DNA of 64,000 bases, taken from positions 103,553 through 167,552 of the forward strand of contig JAIEOV010000013.1 of the NCBI GenBank assembly GCA_019750135.1, written 5' to 3'. Shown piece by piece: positions 1 through 8,408 of the stretch. The notes below the pieces were generated by a model, which saw only the letters and a program-made list of their open reading frames with translations, searched no databases and was not told where the DNA came from. This stretch comes from Reyranella sp. GTDB lineage: Bacteria; Pseudomonadota; Alphaproteobacteria; Reyranellales; Reyranellaceae. Within the stretch, counting starts at the first letter, position 1. Each line of letters starts with the position of its first letter. The translations under genes were made by a program, and so were the position numbers.

Positions 1-210
1 GGCGGCGGTCGCGACGACATCAACGACTTCCGCCAGAGCGACGGCGATCGGATCGACGTCAGCGCCTGGGGCTTTGCGAGCTTCGAGGATATGTCGATCA
101 GTGGCGACGGAGCGAACACCACGATCTCGTTCGACGATGCATCGAGCGTCACCCTGGTGGGCTTCGCCGATCCGAGTGCCCTGCATGTGACGGACTTCCT
201 GCTCGCCTAG
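1..210 (+). CDS. RTX-type calcium-binding protein, C-terminal end (partial)
   Basis: The window opens inside a reading frame that ends at the TAG at 208-210; only the last 69 residues are present. They contain a GGGRDDINDF stretch followed by GDRIDVSAWG and a TTISFDDASSVTLVGF segment, ending in HVTDFLLA. This is the pattern seen at the C-terminus of hemolysin-type calcium-binding (RTX) and serralysin-like proteins, where the last nonapeptide repeat is followed by a beta-rich region and a hydrophobic tail used for type I secretion. What the missing N-terminal part does (protease, lipase, adhesin) cannot be told. Confidence 0.7.
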   Translation, partial: GGGRDDINDFRQSDGDRIDVSAWGFASFEDMSISGDGANTTISFDDASSVTLVGFADPSALHVTDFLLA

Positions 211-249
211 ACCAGCGGGCGGAGGTGGCAGGTCCGCGCTTTTCGCATG

Positions 250-269
250 CGCCAGGGCCGTTCCTGGCG
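250..269. terminator. Small hairpin after the RTX gene
   Basis: Seven-base arms CGCCAGG (250-256) and CCTGGCG (263-269) enclose a six-base loop. It lies 40 bases after the upstream stop and about 40 before the next start. No clear T-tract follows, so it could be a weak terminator or a leader hairpin. Confidence 0.25.
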
Positions 270-308
270 TGTACTCTCTGGCAAAGTTTCTCCCGGGAGG
301 AAACGACG

Positions 309-1982
309 ATGAGCTATGACCTCGTCATCAAGAACGGCACCGTGGTCGATGGCACCGGTGCGGCGCGCTATCGGGCCGACGTCGCCATCGCCGACGGCAA
401 GGTGGCCGAGATCGGCAAGGTCACGGAAGGCGCCAAGCGCACCATCGACGCCGACGGCCTGGTCGTGGCGCCGGGCTTCGTCGATCCGCATACTCACTAC
501 GACGCACAGATCTGCTGGGACGGCGCGGTAACGCCTTCGTCATGGCACGGTGTGACCAGCGTGGTGATGGGCAATTGCGGCGTCGGCATCGCACCCTGCA
601 AGCCCGAGACGCGCGAGATCGCCATGCGCGACCTCGTGAACGTCGAAGGCATCCCGTTCGACGTGCTGAACAAGGGCATCACCTGGGACTGGGAGACCTT
701 CCCGCAGTTCATGGACGCCGCGGCCGCGCGCAAGCCGTCGCTCAACCTCGCCTTCATCGCGCCGCTGACGCCGTTCCGTCACTACGTCATGGGCGATGCC
801 TCGATCGAGCGGTCGGCGACGGCCGAAGAGACGGCCAAGATCGCCAAGCTGATCGGCGAGGCGGTCGATGCCGGCGCGCTCGGCTTCTCCTCGACGACGC
901 TCAACCAGCATCTCGGCTTCGAGGGCAAGCCGCTGGCCTGCCGCAACGCCAGCCGCGAGGAGATGAAGGCCTACGCCAACGAGCTCAAGAAGCGCGGCAA
1001 GGGCGCCATCGAGATCGCGCTGACCCGCCAGGTCGGCGTGCTGGAACAGGACCAGTGCGAGCTTTTGGACTTCCTGCTGACCGAGAGCGGCCGGCCGGTC
1101 ACCTTCATCGCCCTGTTCGACCGCGACGATATCCCCGAGGCGGTGCGCGATACGCTGCGCCGCGCCGCGCCGATGATCGCCAAGGGCGCCCGGCCGCAGA
1201 CCTCGCCGCTGCCGCTGACGCGCGAAGTCGACATGAACAATCCGTTCTCCTTCGCCGCCTTCCCGGCATGGAAGCGGGTGTTCGCCGACACCAACAAGGA
1301 GGCGCAGAAGAAGGTCTATGCCGATCCCGCCTTCCGCAACGCCTTCCGCGACGACCTCAAGAACCCGACGGGCTTCAGCAACTGGGGCCGCATCGGAGTC
1401 TATGCCGTCAAGAACCCGGCGCTGAAGGGCCTCGAAGGCAAGTCGATCGCCACCATCGCCCAGGAGCAGGGCAAGGACGGCGTCGATGCCTTCCTCGACC
1501 TGGTGCTGGCCGACAACCTGCAATGCGAGCTCACCATGGCTTCGTGGAACACCCGCGAGGACCGCATGAAGGAGCTTCTGAACAACAAGTCGATCCTGAT
1601 GGCCCTGGGCGACGGCGGCGCGCATGTCGACATGCTGTGCGACGCCGGGTACCCGACCTACCTGCTGGGCACCTGGGTGCGCGAGAAGCAGGCGATCACG
1701 CTGGAGGAGGGCGTGCGCAAGCTCACCTCCGATCCCGCCGATCTCTTCGGCCTGAAGGATCGCGGCCGACTGGCCAAGGGCGCGCCGGCGGACGTGGCGA
1801 TCTTCGATCCGGACCGCATCGGCTCCAAGAACCACGGAGAGCGTCGGTTCGACCTGCCGGGCGGCGCCAAGCGCATCGTCATGCCGTCGCAAGGCGTCGA
1901 GTACACCGTCGTCAACGGCGCGCTGACCTGGGAGCAGGGCAGGCTCACCGAGGCCAAGGCGGGCAAGGTGCTGCGCGGCTAG
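309..1982 (+). CDS. N-acyl-D-amino-acid deacylase family amidohydrolase
   Basis: A 557-residue metal-dependent hydrolase of the D-aminoacylase (AmdhI) branch of the amidohydrolase superfamily, which removes the acyl group from N-acyl-D-amino acids or cleaves related cyclic amides. It opens with SYDLVIKNGTVVDGTG, the usual small beta-domain. The metal motif DPHTHYDAQ is near residue 65, then CWDG and SSWHGVTSVVMGNCG. A late GDGGAHVD holds the catalytic Asp region. The ATG at 309 is preferred over an in-frame ATG at 225 because GGGAGG lies just upstream and the family begins here. It is about 40% alike by eye to the protein at 57865-59583. The true acyl substrate is unknown. Its stop overlaps the stop of the convergent next gene. 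Confidence 0.87.
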   Translation: MSYDLVIKNGTVVDGTGAARYRADVAIADGKVAEIGKVTEGAKRTIDADGLVVAPGFVDPHTHYDAQICWDGAVTPSSWHGVTSVVMGNCGVGIAPCKPETREIAMRDLVNVEGIPFDVLNKGITWDWETFPQFMDAAAARKPSLNLAFIAPLTPFRHYVMGDASIERSATAEETAKIAKLIGEAVDAGALGFSSTTLNQHLGFEGKPLACRNASREEMKAYANELKKRGKGAIEIALTRQVGVLEQDQCELLDFLLTESGRPVTFIALFDRDDIPEAVRDTLRRAAPMIAKGARPQTSPLPLTREVDMNNPFSFAAFPAWKRVFADTNKEAQKKVYADPAFRNAFRDDLKNPTGFSNWGRIGVYAVKNPALKGLEGKSIATIAQEQGKDGVDAFLDLVLADNLQCELTMASWNTREDRMKELLNNKSILMALGDGGAHVDMLCDAGYPTYLLGTWVREKQAITLEEGVRKLTSDPADLFGLKDRGRLAKGAPADVAIFDPDRIGSKNHGERRFDLPGGAKRIVMPSQGVEYTVVNGALTWEQGRLTEAKAGKVLRG

Positions 1983-2758
1983 TCGGGTAACCGCACGAGG
2001 CAAGTCCTCATGTCCCGCGGATCGCCATCGGCGAGGAGCTTGCCCTCCTCGATGAGGGCGGCGAGGCGCCTGAGCAACATGACGTCGCCGACCTGCATGT
2101 AAGGGGGGCCGATACGGGCCATAGCCCATGCAATGATGTAAACGGCGTTCTGCCACTCTTTCCCTGCAGACCTCAGGATCGAGGAGTCGAAGTGGTCGAT
2201 GGGAGCCGATTTAAGGCCCGTTGGCGTCACGACCCGAAAAGGTGCGTTCTGCCTCCGCAGACATTCCCACTTAAGCGCAGCATCCTCTCCTTCGTCCGAG
2301 GCAAGCGGGCGAGGAGTGCCAATCAGAGGTGCCAGTTGATCGGGGGGGACTACGAGGACCGCGCCTGCGGGTGGCATGAAAGCCGAGGAGGCGTCGCTTT
2401 GCGTCATCGGCCATTGCAGTTGCGTGACGTCGACAATGTCGTAGGGGCGGCTGCGCAACCGGTCGGCGAGCGCAAGGAAGAATGCGAGTTCGCTGGCGGC
2501 TTGGCGTCCGAACCAGACCACGAGCCGTTCGTCGGCCGTTTCGAGGCGATGCCAAAATGTCTCGAACTCCTGACGCAGCCGCGGCTCATCGGTATGCGAC
2601 CACCACGCCGCCCTCTCTTGCGACGTACCCCAGGCGATAGGGCCGCAGCTCAGGTCGTCATGAAACGGCAAGACTTCCTGGTGAAGGCCGGCGATGCGCA
2701 TCGCTTCGCGGAGGTTGGCGCCGGTCAAACCACTTGGTGCAACGTGCAGGACTTTCAT
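1979..2758 (-). CDS. DUF1835 domain protein
   Basis: A 259-residue protein beginning MKVLHVAPSGLTGANLREAM, which matches the start of DUF1835 proteins (MxxLHxxxG, then LPFHDDLSCGPI and a WFGRQAASELAF segment). The function of this family is not established. I chose the ATG at 2758 because the family motif begins there; an in-frame ATG at 2779 adds seven residues. Neither start has a Shine-Dalgarno match, and a promoter-like pair lies so close that the message may be leaderless. It shares the bases CTAG with the stop of the convergent deacylase gene and is divergent from the nitroreductase. Confidence 0.75.
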   Translation of the reverse strand: MKVLHVAPSGLTGANLREAMRIAGLHQEVLPFHDDLSCGPIAWGTSQERAAWWSHTDEPRLRQEFETFWHRLETADERLVVWFGRQAASELAFFLALADRLRSRPYDIVDVTQLQWPMTQSDASSAFMPPAGAVLVVPPDQLAPLIGTPRPLASDEGEDAALKWECLRRQNAPFRVVTPTGLKSAPIDHFDSSILRSAGKEWQNAVYIIAWAMARIGPPYMQVGDVMLLRRLAALIEEGKLLADGDPRDMRTCLVRLPD

Positions 2759-2765
2759 GTTTGCA

Positions 2766-2793
2766 ACTATATAGTGCATTCATAAAACGACAA
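2766..2793 (-). promoter_or_regulatory. Candidate promoter for the DUF1835 gene
   Basis: Read on the minus strand, TTGTCG (2793-2788) and TATAGT (2771-2766) are separated by 16 bases. Transcription would begin at about 2759, essentially at the ATG at 2758. Inferred from sequence only. Confidence 0.35.
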
Positions 2794-2876
2794 CCAAACA
2801 TCGGTTGCGTCGCAGTTTCGGTTTACCTTGCCCGAAGACAATGCAAGTCTCGGGTCAAGTTTTTGGAGGAAGAACG

Positions 2877-3509
2877 ATGCCCGACCTGTTCGAGATCATG
2901 GAATCGTGCCGCGCCATGCGCCGGCTGAAGCCCGATCCGGTGCCCGACGAGCTTGTCGCCAAGGTCCTGCGCGCCGGCATCTACGCCCCCAACGGCGGCA
3001 ACAGCCAGAAGTGGCGTTTCCTGGTGGTCAAGGATCCCAAGATCAAGAAGGCCGTGCAGGTCATCTACAAGAAGGCCTACGACGAGGTGATCGGCCCGCG
3101 CTACAGCACGAGCGAGCCGCCGCCGGGCAGCGACAAGGAGAAGTATCGCCGCCAGCACGCCGCCGTGGAGTACCTGACCGAGCACTACCACGAGGCGCCG
3201 GTCTGGATCGTCGCCTGCCTCGAGGACGGCCCGACGCCCAACCGCATGGCGGGCTCCTCGATCTATCCGGCGGTGCAGAACATGGTGCTGGCGTGCCGGG
3301 CATTGGGTCTCGGCACGACGCTCACGACGCGCCACATGCTGTTCGAGAAGGAGGCCGACGCCGCCCTCGGCCTGCCGCCAGGCGTGCATTCCTACGCCAT
3401 CCTTCCCATCGGCTATCCCATGGGCAAGTTCGGCCCGGTCGGCCGCGGCTCGATGGCGGAATTCGTCTACCAGGACAAGTGGGGCCAGCCCTACGCAGCG
3501 GTGAGCTGA
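2877..3509 (+). CDS. Nitroreductase family flavoprotein
   Basis: A 210-residue FMN-dependent nitroreductase-like protein. The N-terminal MESCRAMRRLKPDPVPDE matches the phosphate-binding segment of the family (S-x-R-x-x-R), followed by APNGGNSQKWRFLVV, which contacts the flavin. The late segment ALGLGTTLTT and the ending IGYPMGKFGPVGR are also typical. Such enzymes transfer electrons from NAD(P)H to nitro compounds, quinones or flavin partners; the substrate here is not evident. The start at 2877 follows a strong GGAGGAAG, so the upstream in-frame ATG at 2805 is rejected. It is transcribed alone and followed by a large palindromic repeat. Confidence 0.88.
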   Translation: MPDLFEIMESCRAMRRLKPDPVPDELVAKVLRAGIYAPNGGNSQKWRFLVVKDPKIKKAVQVIYKKAYDEVIGPRYSTSEPPPGSDKEKYRRQHAAVEYLTEHYHEAPVWIVACLEDGPTPNRMAGSSIYPAVQNMVLACRALGLGTTLTTRHMLFEKEADAALGLPPGVHSYAILPIGYPMGKFGPVGRGSMAEFVYQDKWGQPYAAVS

Positions 3510-3511
3510 TC

Positions 3512-3724
3512 GCTGGGGGCGCGCCACTCCAGTGGCGCGTCATAGGCCGGAGTAACTCGACAACCTCACCCTGAGGAGCGCCCGAAGGGCGCGTCTCGAA
3601 GGGTCGGCAACACCAAGATTGCAGCCCACCCTTCGAGACGCATCGCTTCGCGATGCTCCTCAGGGTGAGGTAGTACTGGAACTACTATTCCAATGACGCG
3701 CCACTGGAGTGGCGCGCCCCCAGC
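3512..3724. repeat. Nested palindromic repeat element
   Basis: Perfect 32-base outer arms lie at 3512-3543 and 3693-3724. Each arm contains its own hairpin (CGCGCCACT, two-base loop, AGTGGCGCG; cores at 3520-3539 and 3697-3716). Inside them, a second inverted pair with CTCACCCTGAGGAGC-type ends runs from 3564-3604 to 3628-3670. The whole block fills the gap between the nitroreductase and the ThDP enzyme gene and has no coding potential. It resembles REP/BIME-like intergenic elements. Confidence 0.85.
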
Positions 3725-3741
3725 AAACAGGAGGGGCGACC

Positions 3742-5418
3742 ATGACCGCCACGTACCAAGTCCTCGTTGACGACTTGAAAGCACTCGGCGTCACGCAGGT
3801 CTTCGGCCTGATGAGCGACGACACGGCGGTCTTCGCCACGGCGCTCGACAGTTCCGGCATCCGCTTCTACGGCGCGCGTCACGAGAACAACGCCATCGCC
3901 ATGGCCGAAGGCTATTCCTACGGCACCGGCGGCCTCGGCGTCGCCGTGATCGGCCGCGGGCCGGCGACGGCGAACGGGCTGCACGCCACGACCTACGCCA
4001 GCCGGTCCGGCTCGCGGGTCCTGATCATCTTCGGCGAGCAGGCCGCGTCGTCCGGCGCGGTCAACACCCTCGGACCCGACTACAAGGGGTTCAACGCCAC
4101 CGGTGTGCTGGGCGCCGCCGGCATCCGTACCTTCGTCGCCACGAGCCCCGAGACCGCCCGCGGCGCGCTGAGCGATGCCGCGAATGCCGCGCTGCAGGGC
4201 GGGGCTGCCGCCCTGTTGCTGCCGGTCAACGTCCAGCTGGCCGAGCTCGATCTTGCCAAGGCGCCGACACCTCCCGCGCTGGCCAAGCCGCGGCCGCCGG
4301 CCCCGCCGCGCGCCCAGGCCATCGAGGCGGCGGCCGCCCTGCTGCGCCAGAGCCGCAAGCCCCTGATCCTGGCGGGCATGGGGGCCCACCGCGCCGGCGC
4401 CAAGGCCGCGATCGAGCAGCTTGCCGATCGCGTCGGCGCACTGCTCGCGACCTCGGCGCGCGGCAAGGACATGTTCCGCGGCCACCCGGCCAATCTCGGC
4501 ATCGTCGGCTCGTTCTCCCACTCGGCGGCGCGGCGCATGATCGACCAGGCCGACTGCGTCGTGGTGTTCGGCGCCGGGCTGAACCTCTTGACCATGAGCT
4601 TCGGCCATTCGCTGCCCAAGGTGCCGCTGATCCAGGTCGATGCCGATCGCAGCCACATCGGCCGCTGGCATCCCGCCGACGTCGCCGTGGTGGGCGATGC
4701 GCGCCTGGCGGCCGAGGCCATGCTGGAGGCGCTGCCGCCGGGCTCGAACGCCGACCGGCCGTTCCGCTCCGACGAGACGCTGGGCTTCCTTGCGGGCTTC
4801 GACATCGCCCGCGACTTCGAGCCCGCCAACACGCCGCGCACGGTCGATCCGCGGGCGTTGGGAGCGGCGCTCGAGAACCTGCTGCCCAAGCAGCGTAACC
4901 TCGTCTACGACGCCGGCAACTTTTTAGGCATCGTGCCCTATCTGTCGGTGCCGGGACCGGGCCATTTCAAGCTGACCAGCGACTTCGCTTCGATCGGCAT
5001 GGGCTTCGGCACGGCGCTGGGCGTCGCCAAGGCGCGGCCTGACGAGACCACCGTGCTGGTCGTGGGCGACGGCGGCTTCCTCATGACCCTGGGCGAGCTC
5101 GAGACCGTGGTGCGCGAGGACCTGCCGCTGGTGATCGTGCTGATGAACGACTGCGCCTATGGCGCCGAGCTGCACTTCTTGAAGATGCGCGACCTGCCGG
5201 TGGCGAAGTCGGTGTTCCCCGACGTGGACTACGCGCCGATCGCCGAAGCGTTCGGCTTCCAGGCGGCGACGGTGCGGACGCTGGACGACCTGAAGAAGCT
5301 GGCGCCGCTGTTGGCGAAGCCGGAAGGACCGGTACTCCTGGACTGTAAGCTGAACGCCGCCGTGGCGGCGCCCTTCATGAGCGAGTTCCACGAGTTCGAG
5401 ACGCGGGAGCATTCATAG
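3742..5418 (+). CDS. Thiamine diphosphate-dependent enzyme (acetolactate synthase-like)
   Basis: A 558-residue ThDP enzyme with three domains: pyrimidine-binding (residues about 1-170), central FAD/nucleotide-like (about 190-330) and ThDP/Mg-binding (about 370-540). The activating Glu is in GARHENNAIAMAEGYS. The ThDP motif is GDGGFLMTLGELE, ending about 30 residues on in MNDCAYG, where most relatives have NN. Relatives include acetolactate synthase, benzoylformate decarboxylase and 2-hydroxyacyl-CoA lyase; the NDCAYG variant and lack of an isoleucine/valine operon argue against a biosynthetic synthase. ATG 3742 follows GAGGGG. An in-frame ATG at 3709 would run into the repeat arm and is rejected. 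Confidence 0.83.
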   Translation: MTATYQVLVDDLKALGVTQVFGLMSDDTAVFATALDSSGIRFYGARHENNAIAMAEGYSYGTGGLGVAVIGRGPATANGLHATTYASRSGSRVLIIFGEQAASSGAVNTLGPDYKGFNATGVLGAAGIRTFVATSPETARGALSDAANAALQGGAAALLLPVNVQLAELDLAKAPTPPALAKPRPPAPPRAQAIEAAAALLRQSRKPLILAGMGAHRAGAKAAIEQLADRVGALLATSARGKDMFRGHPANLGIVGSFSHSAARRMIDQADCVVVFGAGLNLLTMSFGHSLPKVPLIQVDADRSHIGRWHPADVAVVGDARLAAEAMLEALPPGSNADRPFRSDETLGFLAGFDIARDFEPANTPRTVDPRALGAALENLLPKQRNLVYDAGNFLGIVPYLSVPGPGHFKLTSDFASIGMGFGTALGVAKARPDETTVLVVGDGGFLMTLGELETVVREDLPLVIVLMNDCAYGAELHFLKMRDLPVAKSVFPDVDYAPIAEAFGFQAATVRTLDDLKKLAPLLAKPEGPVLLDCKLNAAVAAPFMSEFHEFETREHS

Positions 5419-5426
5419 GCTGGGGG

Positions 5427-5489
5427 CGCGCGACTCCAGTCGCGCGTCTTCGTTGAGGCAAGAGATGATCGCGCCACTGGAGTGGCGCG
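5427..5489. repeat. Pair of inverted palindromic repeats between convergent genes
   Basis: Two copies of the hairpin seen at 3512-3724 face each other (cores 5427-5446 and 5470-5489), with GCTGGGGG and CCCCCAGC outer flanks at 5419-5426 and 5490-5497. In the left copy the stem reads CGCGCGACT/AGTCGCGCG instead of CGCGCCACT/AGTGGCGCG: both arms changed together, so pairing is kept. It starts directly after the TAG of the ThDP enzyme and precedes the convergent lactonase stop. Confidence 0.8.
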
Positions 5490-5512
5490 CCCCCAGCGCG
5501 GTCCCTTGAGGA

Positions 5513-6463
5513 TCAGCCGCCGGCGACGCCGATCGCCTCGACATAAAGCGCATACACCGACTGGCTCGCGGTCATGAACAGCCGGTTGCGCTTGCGGCCG
5601 CCGAAGCAGAGGTTGGCGCAGCGCTCGGGCAGCAGGATGCGGCCGATCAGCGTGCCGTCGGGCGCGAACACGGCCACACCGTCCTCGCCCTCGCCGCCGG
5701 AGAAACCCGCCCAGACGTTGCCCTCGGTGTCGATGCGGATGCCGTCGGCGAAGCCCTTGCCGTCGAAGAACAGCCGGCCGTTGACTGCCTTGTCGCCCTG
5801 AACGTCGTAGACGCGCGTCGACCGCGGGCCGTCCGGCGTGTCGACGACATAGAGCAGCTTCTCGTCGGGCGAGAAGGCGAGCCCGTTCGGCCGCTCCATG
5901 TCGTCGACCGCGATGGTGAGCGCGCCGCTCTGCGGATCGAGGCGATAGACGCGATAGGGCATCTCCTTCGGCGCCTTGTCGCCCATGTAGTTGCCGCGGA
6001 TGCCCGCGCCGTTGTCGCTGAACCAGATCGAGCCGTCGGATTTCACGACCACGTCGTTGGGGCCGGTGAGCCGGGTGTTCTGGAAGGACGAGGCCAGCAC
6101 CGTCACCGTGCCGTCATGCTCGGTGCGGGTCAGCGTGCGGCTGCCGAGCTCGCAGGTGATCAGCCGGCCCTGGCGATCGCGTGTGTTGCCGTCCGGGTGG
6201 CCCGCCGGGTTGCGCAGGGTGGCGACCGCGCCGGTGATCTCGTCCCAGCGCAGCAGCGCGTCGTTGGGGATGTCGGAGAAGAGCAGGTAGCGGCCGTCGC
6301 CATAGTAGGCGGGGCCTTCGGTGAACCGGAAGCCCGTGGCGATGCGCTCGATGGCGGCCATCGGCACCACCAGGTGCCGGAAGCGCGGATCTAGAACGAT
6401 GATGTCGGGATCGGGATAGCGGATCGGCGCCGAGGATTCCCAGCGCGACGGATTGGAACTCAC
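5513..6463 (-). CDS. SMP-30/gluconolactonase/LRE family protein
   Basis: A 316-residue six-bladed beta-propeller of the SMP-30 family, metal-dependent hydrolases of sugar lactones and other lactones or esters. The three usual metal ligands can be placed: Glu in FRFTEGPAYYG, Asn in RPNGLAFSPDE and Asp in FADGIRID. GPNDVVVKSDGSIWFSD is the substrate-side loop. The GTG at 6463 is favoured because GAGGGGG sits eight bases upstream; an in-frame ATG at 6493 lacks such a site. No signal peptide is seen, so it acts in the cytoplasm. It is divergent from the thiolase gene and convergent with the ThDP enzyme gene. Confidence 0.85.
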   Translation of the reverse strand: MSSNPSRWESSAPIRYPDPDIIVLDPRFRHLVVPMAAIERIATGFRFTEGPAYYGDGRYLLFSDIPNDALLRWDEITGAVATLRNPAGHPDGNTRDRQGRLITCELGSRTLTRTEHDGTVTVLASSFQNTRLTGPNDVVVKSDGSIWFSDNGAGIRGNYMGDKAPKEMPYRVYRLDPQSGALTIAVDDMERPNGLAFSPDEKLLYVVDTPDGPRSTRVYDVQGDKAVNGRLFFDGKGFADGIRIDTEGNVWAGFSGGEGEDGVAVFAPDGTLIGRILLPERCANLCFGGRKRNRLFMTASQSVYALYVEAIGVAGG

Positions 6464-6569
6464 TTCTGTTTCCCCCTCATGCCAAAGCCGCAATGCGGAC
6501 TACGGACGCCGACGTCCGCTCGTCACCGTCGTATTGTACTGTCCACGGGTCAAGCAAAGGGGAAACGTC

Positions 6570-7826
6570 ATGCCGATGCCGGCCGAGACCGACACCACGA
6601 GTCCAAAATATCTTCGCGACAAGTACGCCATCGTCGGCGTGGGCGAGACGACTTATACACGCGGCTCCGGGATAACGACCAGGGCGCTCGGCACCTGGGC
6701 GGTGCGCAACGCGATCCAGGATGCCGGCCTGAAGGCGTCCGACGTCGACGGCATGCTGAGCTACCAGTCGGGCGATTCGACCTTCTCGACCTTCATCGCC
6801 GGCGACCTCGGGCTCAGGCTGAACTTCTACATGGACGTGTTCGGCGGCGGCTCGTCGACCGAGGCGCTGATCGGCATGGCGATCGGCCTGATGGAAGCCG
6901 GCATGTGCAAGGCCGTGGTGATTTTCCGCGCCATGAACGGGTTCAGCCAGGTCCGCATCGGCGGCACCGGCGCGCGCGCCGCGGCCCCGGTGTCGGGCGA
7001 TGCCCTGCACATGCGCGCCTACGGCTGGCAGAGCGCCGGCCAGATGTTCGCGCCTTCGTTCATGCGCCACATGTACGACTACGGCACGAAGCCCGAGCAG
7101 GTCGCCACGGTGAAGGCGATCCACAGCGAGCACGCCTCGAACAATCCGAAGGCCTTCTACAAGAAGCGCTTCACCGTCGACGAGGTTCTGTCGAGCCGCA
7201 TCATCTGCAAGCCCTTGCACCTGCTCGACTGCTGCGTGGAGACCGACAACGCCACGGCCATTGTCGTGACCAATGCCGAGAGGGCCAAGGATCTCCGCCA
7301 TCCGCGCGCCTTGATCAGGGGCGTGGTCGGGCGCTGCAGCAAGCCGCGCACCGACATGCACTACCAGACCGGCCCGATCTCGACCGTCGCCGGCCACTAT
7401 GCCAAGGACATCCTGTGGCCCAACGCCGGGGTCGGCCCGCAGGACGTCGACGTCACCGGCTCCTACGACGCCTTCACCTTCACCACCATGCTGCAGCTCG
7501 AGGATTACGGCTTCTGCAAGAAGGGCGAGGGGGGCGACTACGTCTCCAACGGCACCATGCGGCTGGGCGGCCGGCGACCCAACAACACCAGCGGCGGCCA
7601 CCTCTGCGAGGGCTATACGCACGGCATGAACATGGTGATCGAAAACGTGCGGCAGCTCAGGCACGACGTCGACGATTCCTGCCCGATCGGGCCCGACGGC
7701 AAGCGCCAGCACACCTACGACTACCGCGAGGGCGGGTGCCGCCAGGTCAAGAACTGCGAAGTGTCGGCCAATCTGGGCTGGGCCAATCCCGGCACGGGCT
7801 CGGCCATGGTCATGCGGCGCGGCTGA
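6570..7826 (+). CDS. Thiolase-fold protein (SCP-x/Ltp-type acetyl-CoA acetyltransferase family)
   Basis: A 418-residue thiolase-like protein starting KYAIVGVGETTYTRGSG, with GLKASDVDGMLSY and NTSGGHLCEGYTHGMN near the C-terminus. This non-decarboxylating branch (SCP-x/lipid transfer protein type) includes steroid side-chain aldolases and thiolases that lack the usual N-terminal reactive Cys; the region where that Cys would be reads GGGSSTEALIG. It is followed after 30 bases by a DUF35 zinc-ribbon protein, its usual partner. The pair probably acts on an acyl-CoA, but steroid versus fatty acyl substrate cannot be decided. ATG 6570 has AAAGGGGA upstream. Confidence 0.85.
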   Translation: MPMPAETDTTSPKYLRDKYAIVGVGETTYTRGSGITTRALGTWAVRNAIQDAGLKASDVDGMLSYQSGDSTFSTFIAGDLGLRLNFYMDVFGGGSSTEALIGMAIGLMEAGMCKAVVIFRAMNGFSQVRIGGTGARAAAPVSGDALHMRAYGWQSAGQMFAPSFMRHMYDYGTKPEQVATVKAIHSEHASNNPKAFYKKRFTVDEVLSSRIICKPLHLLDCCVETDNATAIVVTNAERAKDLRHPRALIRGVVGRCSKPRTDMHYQTGPISTVAGHYAKDILWPNAGVGPQDVDVTGSYDAFTFTTMLQLEDYGFCKKGEGGDYVSNGTMRLGGRRPNNTSGGHLCEGYTHGMNMVIENVRQLRHDVDDSCPIGPDGKRQHTYDYREGGCRQVKNCEVSANLGWANPGTGSAMVMRRG

Positions 7827-7856
7827 GGCCAGGAAACGGAAACACGGGAGAGAACC

Positions 7857-8378
7857 ATGGGAGTCCAGGCCACTTATCTCGGCATGCCGCTTAGTCTCGA
7901 CGATCTCGATGTCGAGAACCTCGCCTTCTTCAAGCATTGCTCGGCGCATTCATTTCATCTGCAGAAGTGCAGCGCCTGCGGGCTGCTGCGCTATCCGCCG
8001 ACCACGGCCTGTCCGTGGTGCATGAGTCCCAAGTCGGAATGGGTGCCGGTCGAGGCCAAGGGCGCAGTCCATTCCTACACCGAGGTCCATCACGCCATTC
8101 AGCCGGCGTTCAAGGCGCATACGCCTTATCTCATCCTGGTGGTCGATCTCGACACCCAGAAGGGCAAGCCGACGGAGCACGAGGCGCTGCGCGTGGTCGG
8201 CAACCTCACGACACCGGACGGCACGCTCGCGCCGGCCGATATGGTGCGCAAGGTCGGTATCGGCACGCGGGTCCGCATGGTCTTCTCCGATGCCGGTCCG
8301 GGAATCGCCATCCCGCAATGGACGATCGACGAGGGCGCCAAGCAGCCCGACAAACCGTGGCGTTATCCGCAGGAGTAG
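7857..8378 (+). CDS. DUF35 zinc-ribbon/OB-fold acyl-CoA-binding protein
   Basis: A 173-residue protein with an N-terminal helix (ENLAFFKHCSAHSFHLQKC), a rubredoxin-like zinc ribbon made by CSAC and CPWC ten residues apart, and an OB-fold beginning GAVHSYTEVHH. These proteins (ChsH2 C-terminal-like, DUF35) bind acyl-CoA and partner with Ltp/SCP-x thiolase-fold proteins such as the one encoded just upstream. All four ribbon Cys are present, so zinc binding should be intact. The gene follows the thiolase by 30 bases with GGGAGAG before the ATG, and is itself followed by the Trp-x-Asn repeat gene at the same spacing. Confidence 0.88.
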   Translation: MGVQATYLGMPLSLDDLDVENLAFFKHCSAHSFHLQKCSACGLLRYPPTTACPWCMSPKSEWVPVEAKGAVHSYTEVHHAIQPAFKAHTPYLILVVDLDTQKGKPTEHEALRVVGNLTTPDGTLAPADMVRKVGIGTRVRMVFSDAGPGIAIPQWTIDEGAKQPDKPWRYPQE

Positions 8379-8408
8379 GGCAAGCTCGCGCCTCGAAGGG
8401 GATCATGC

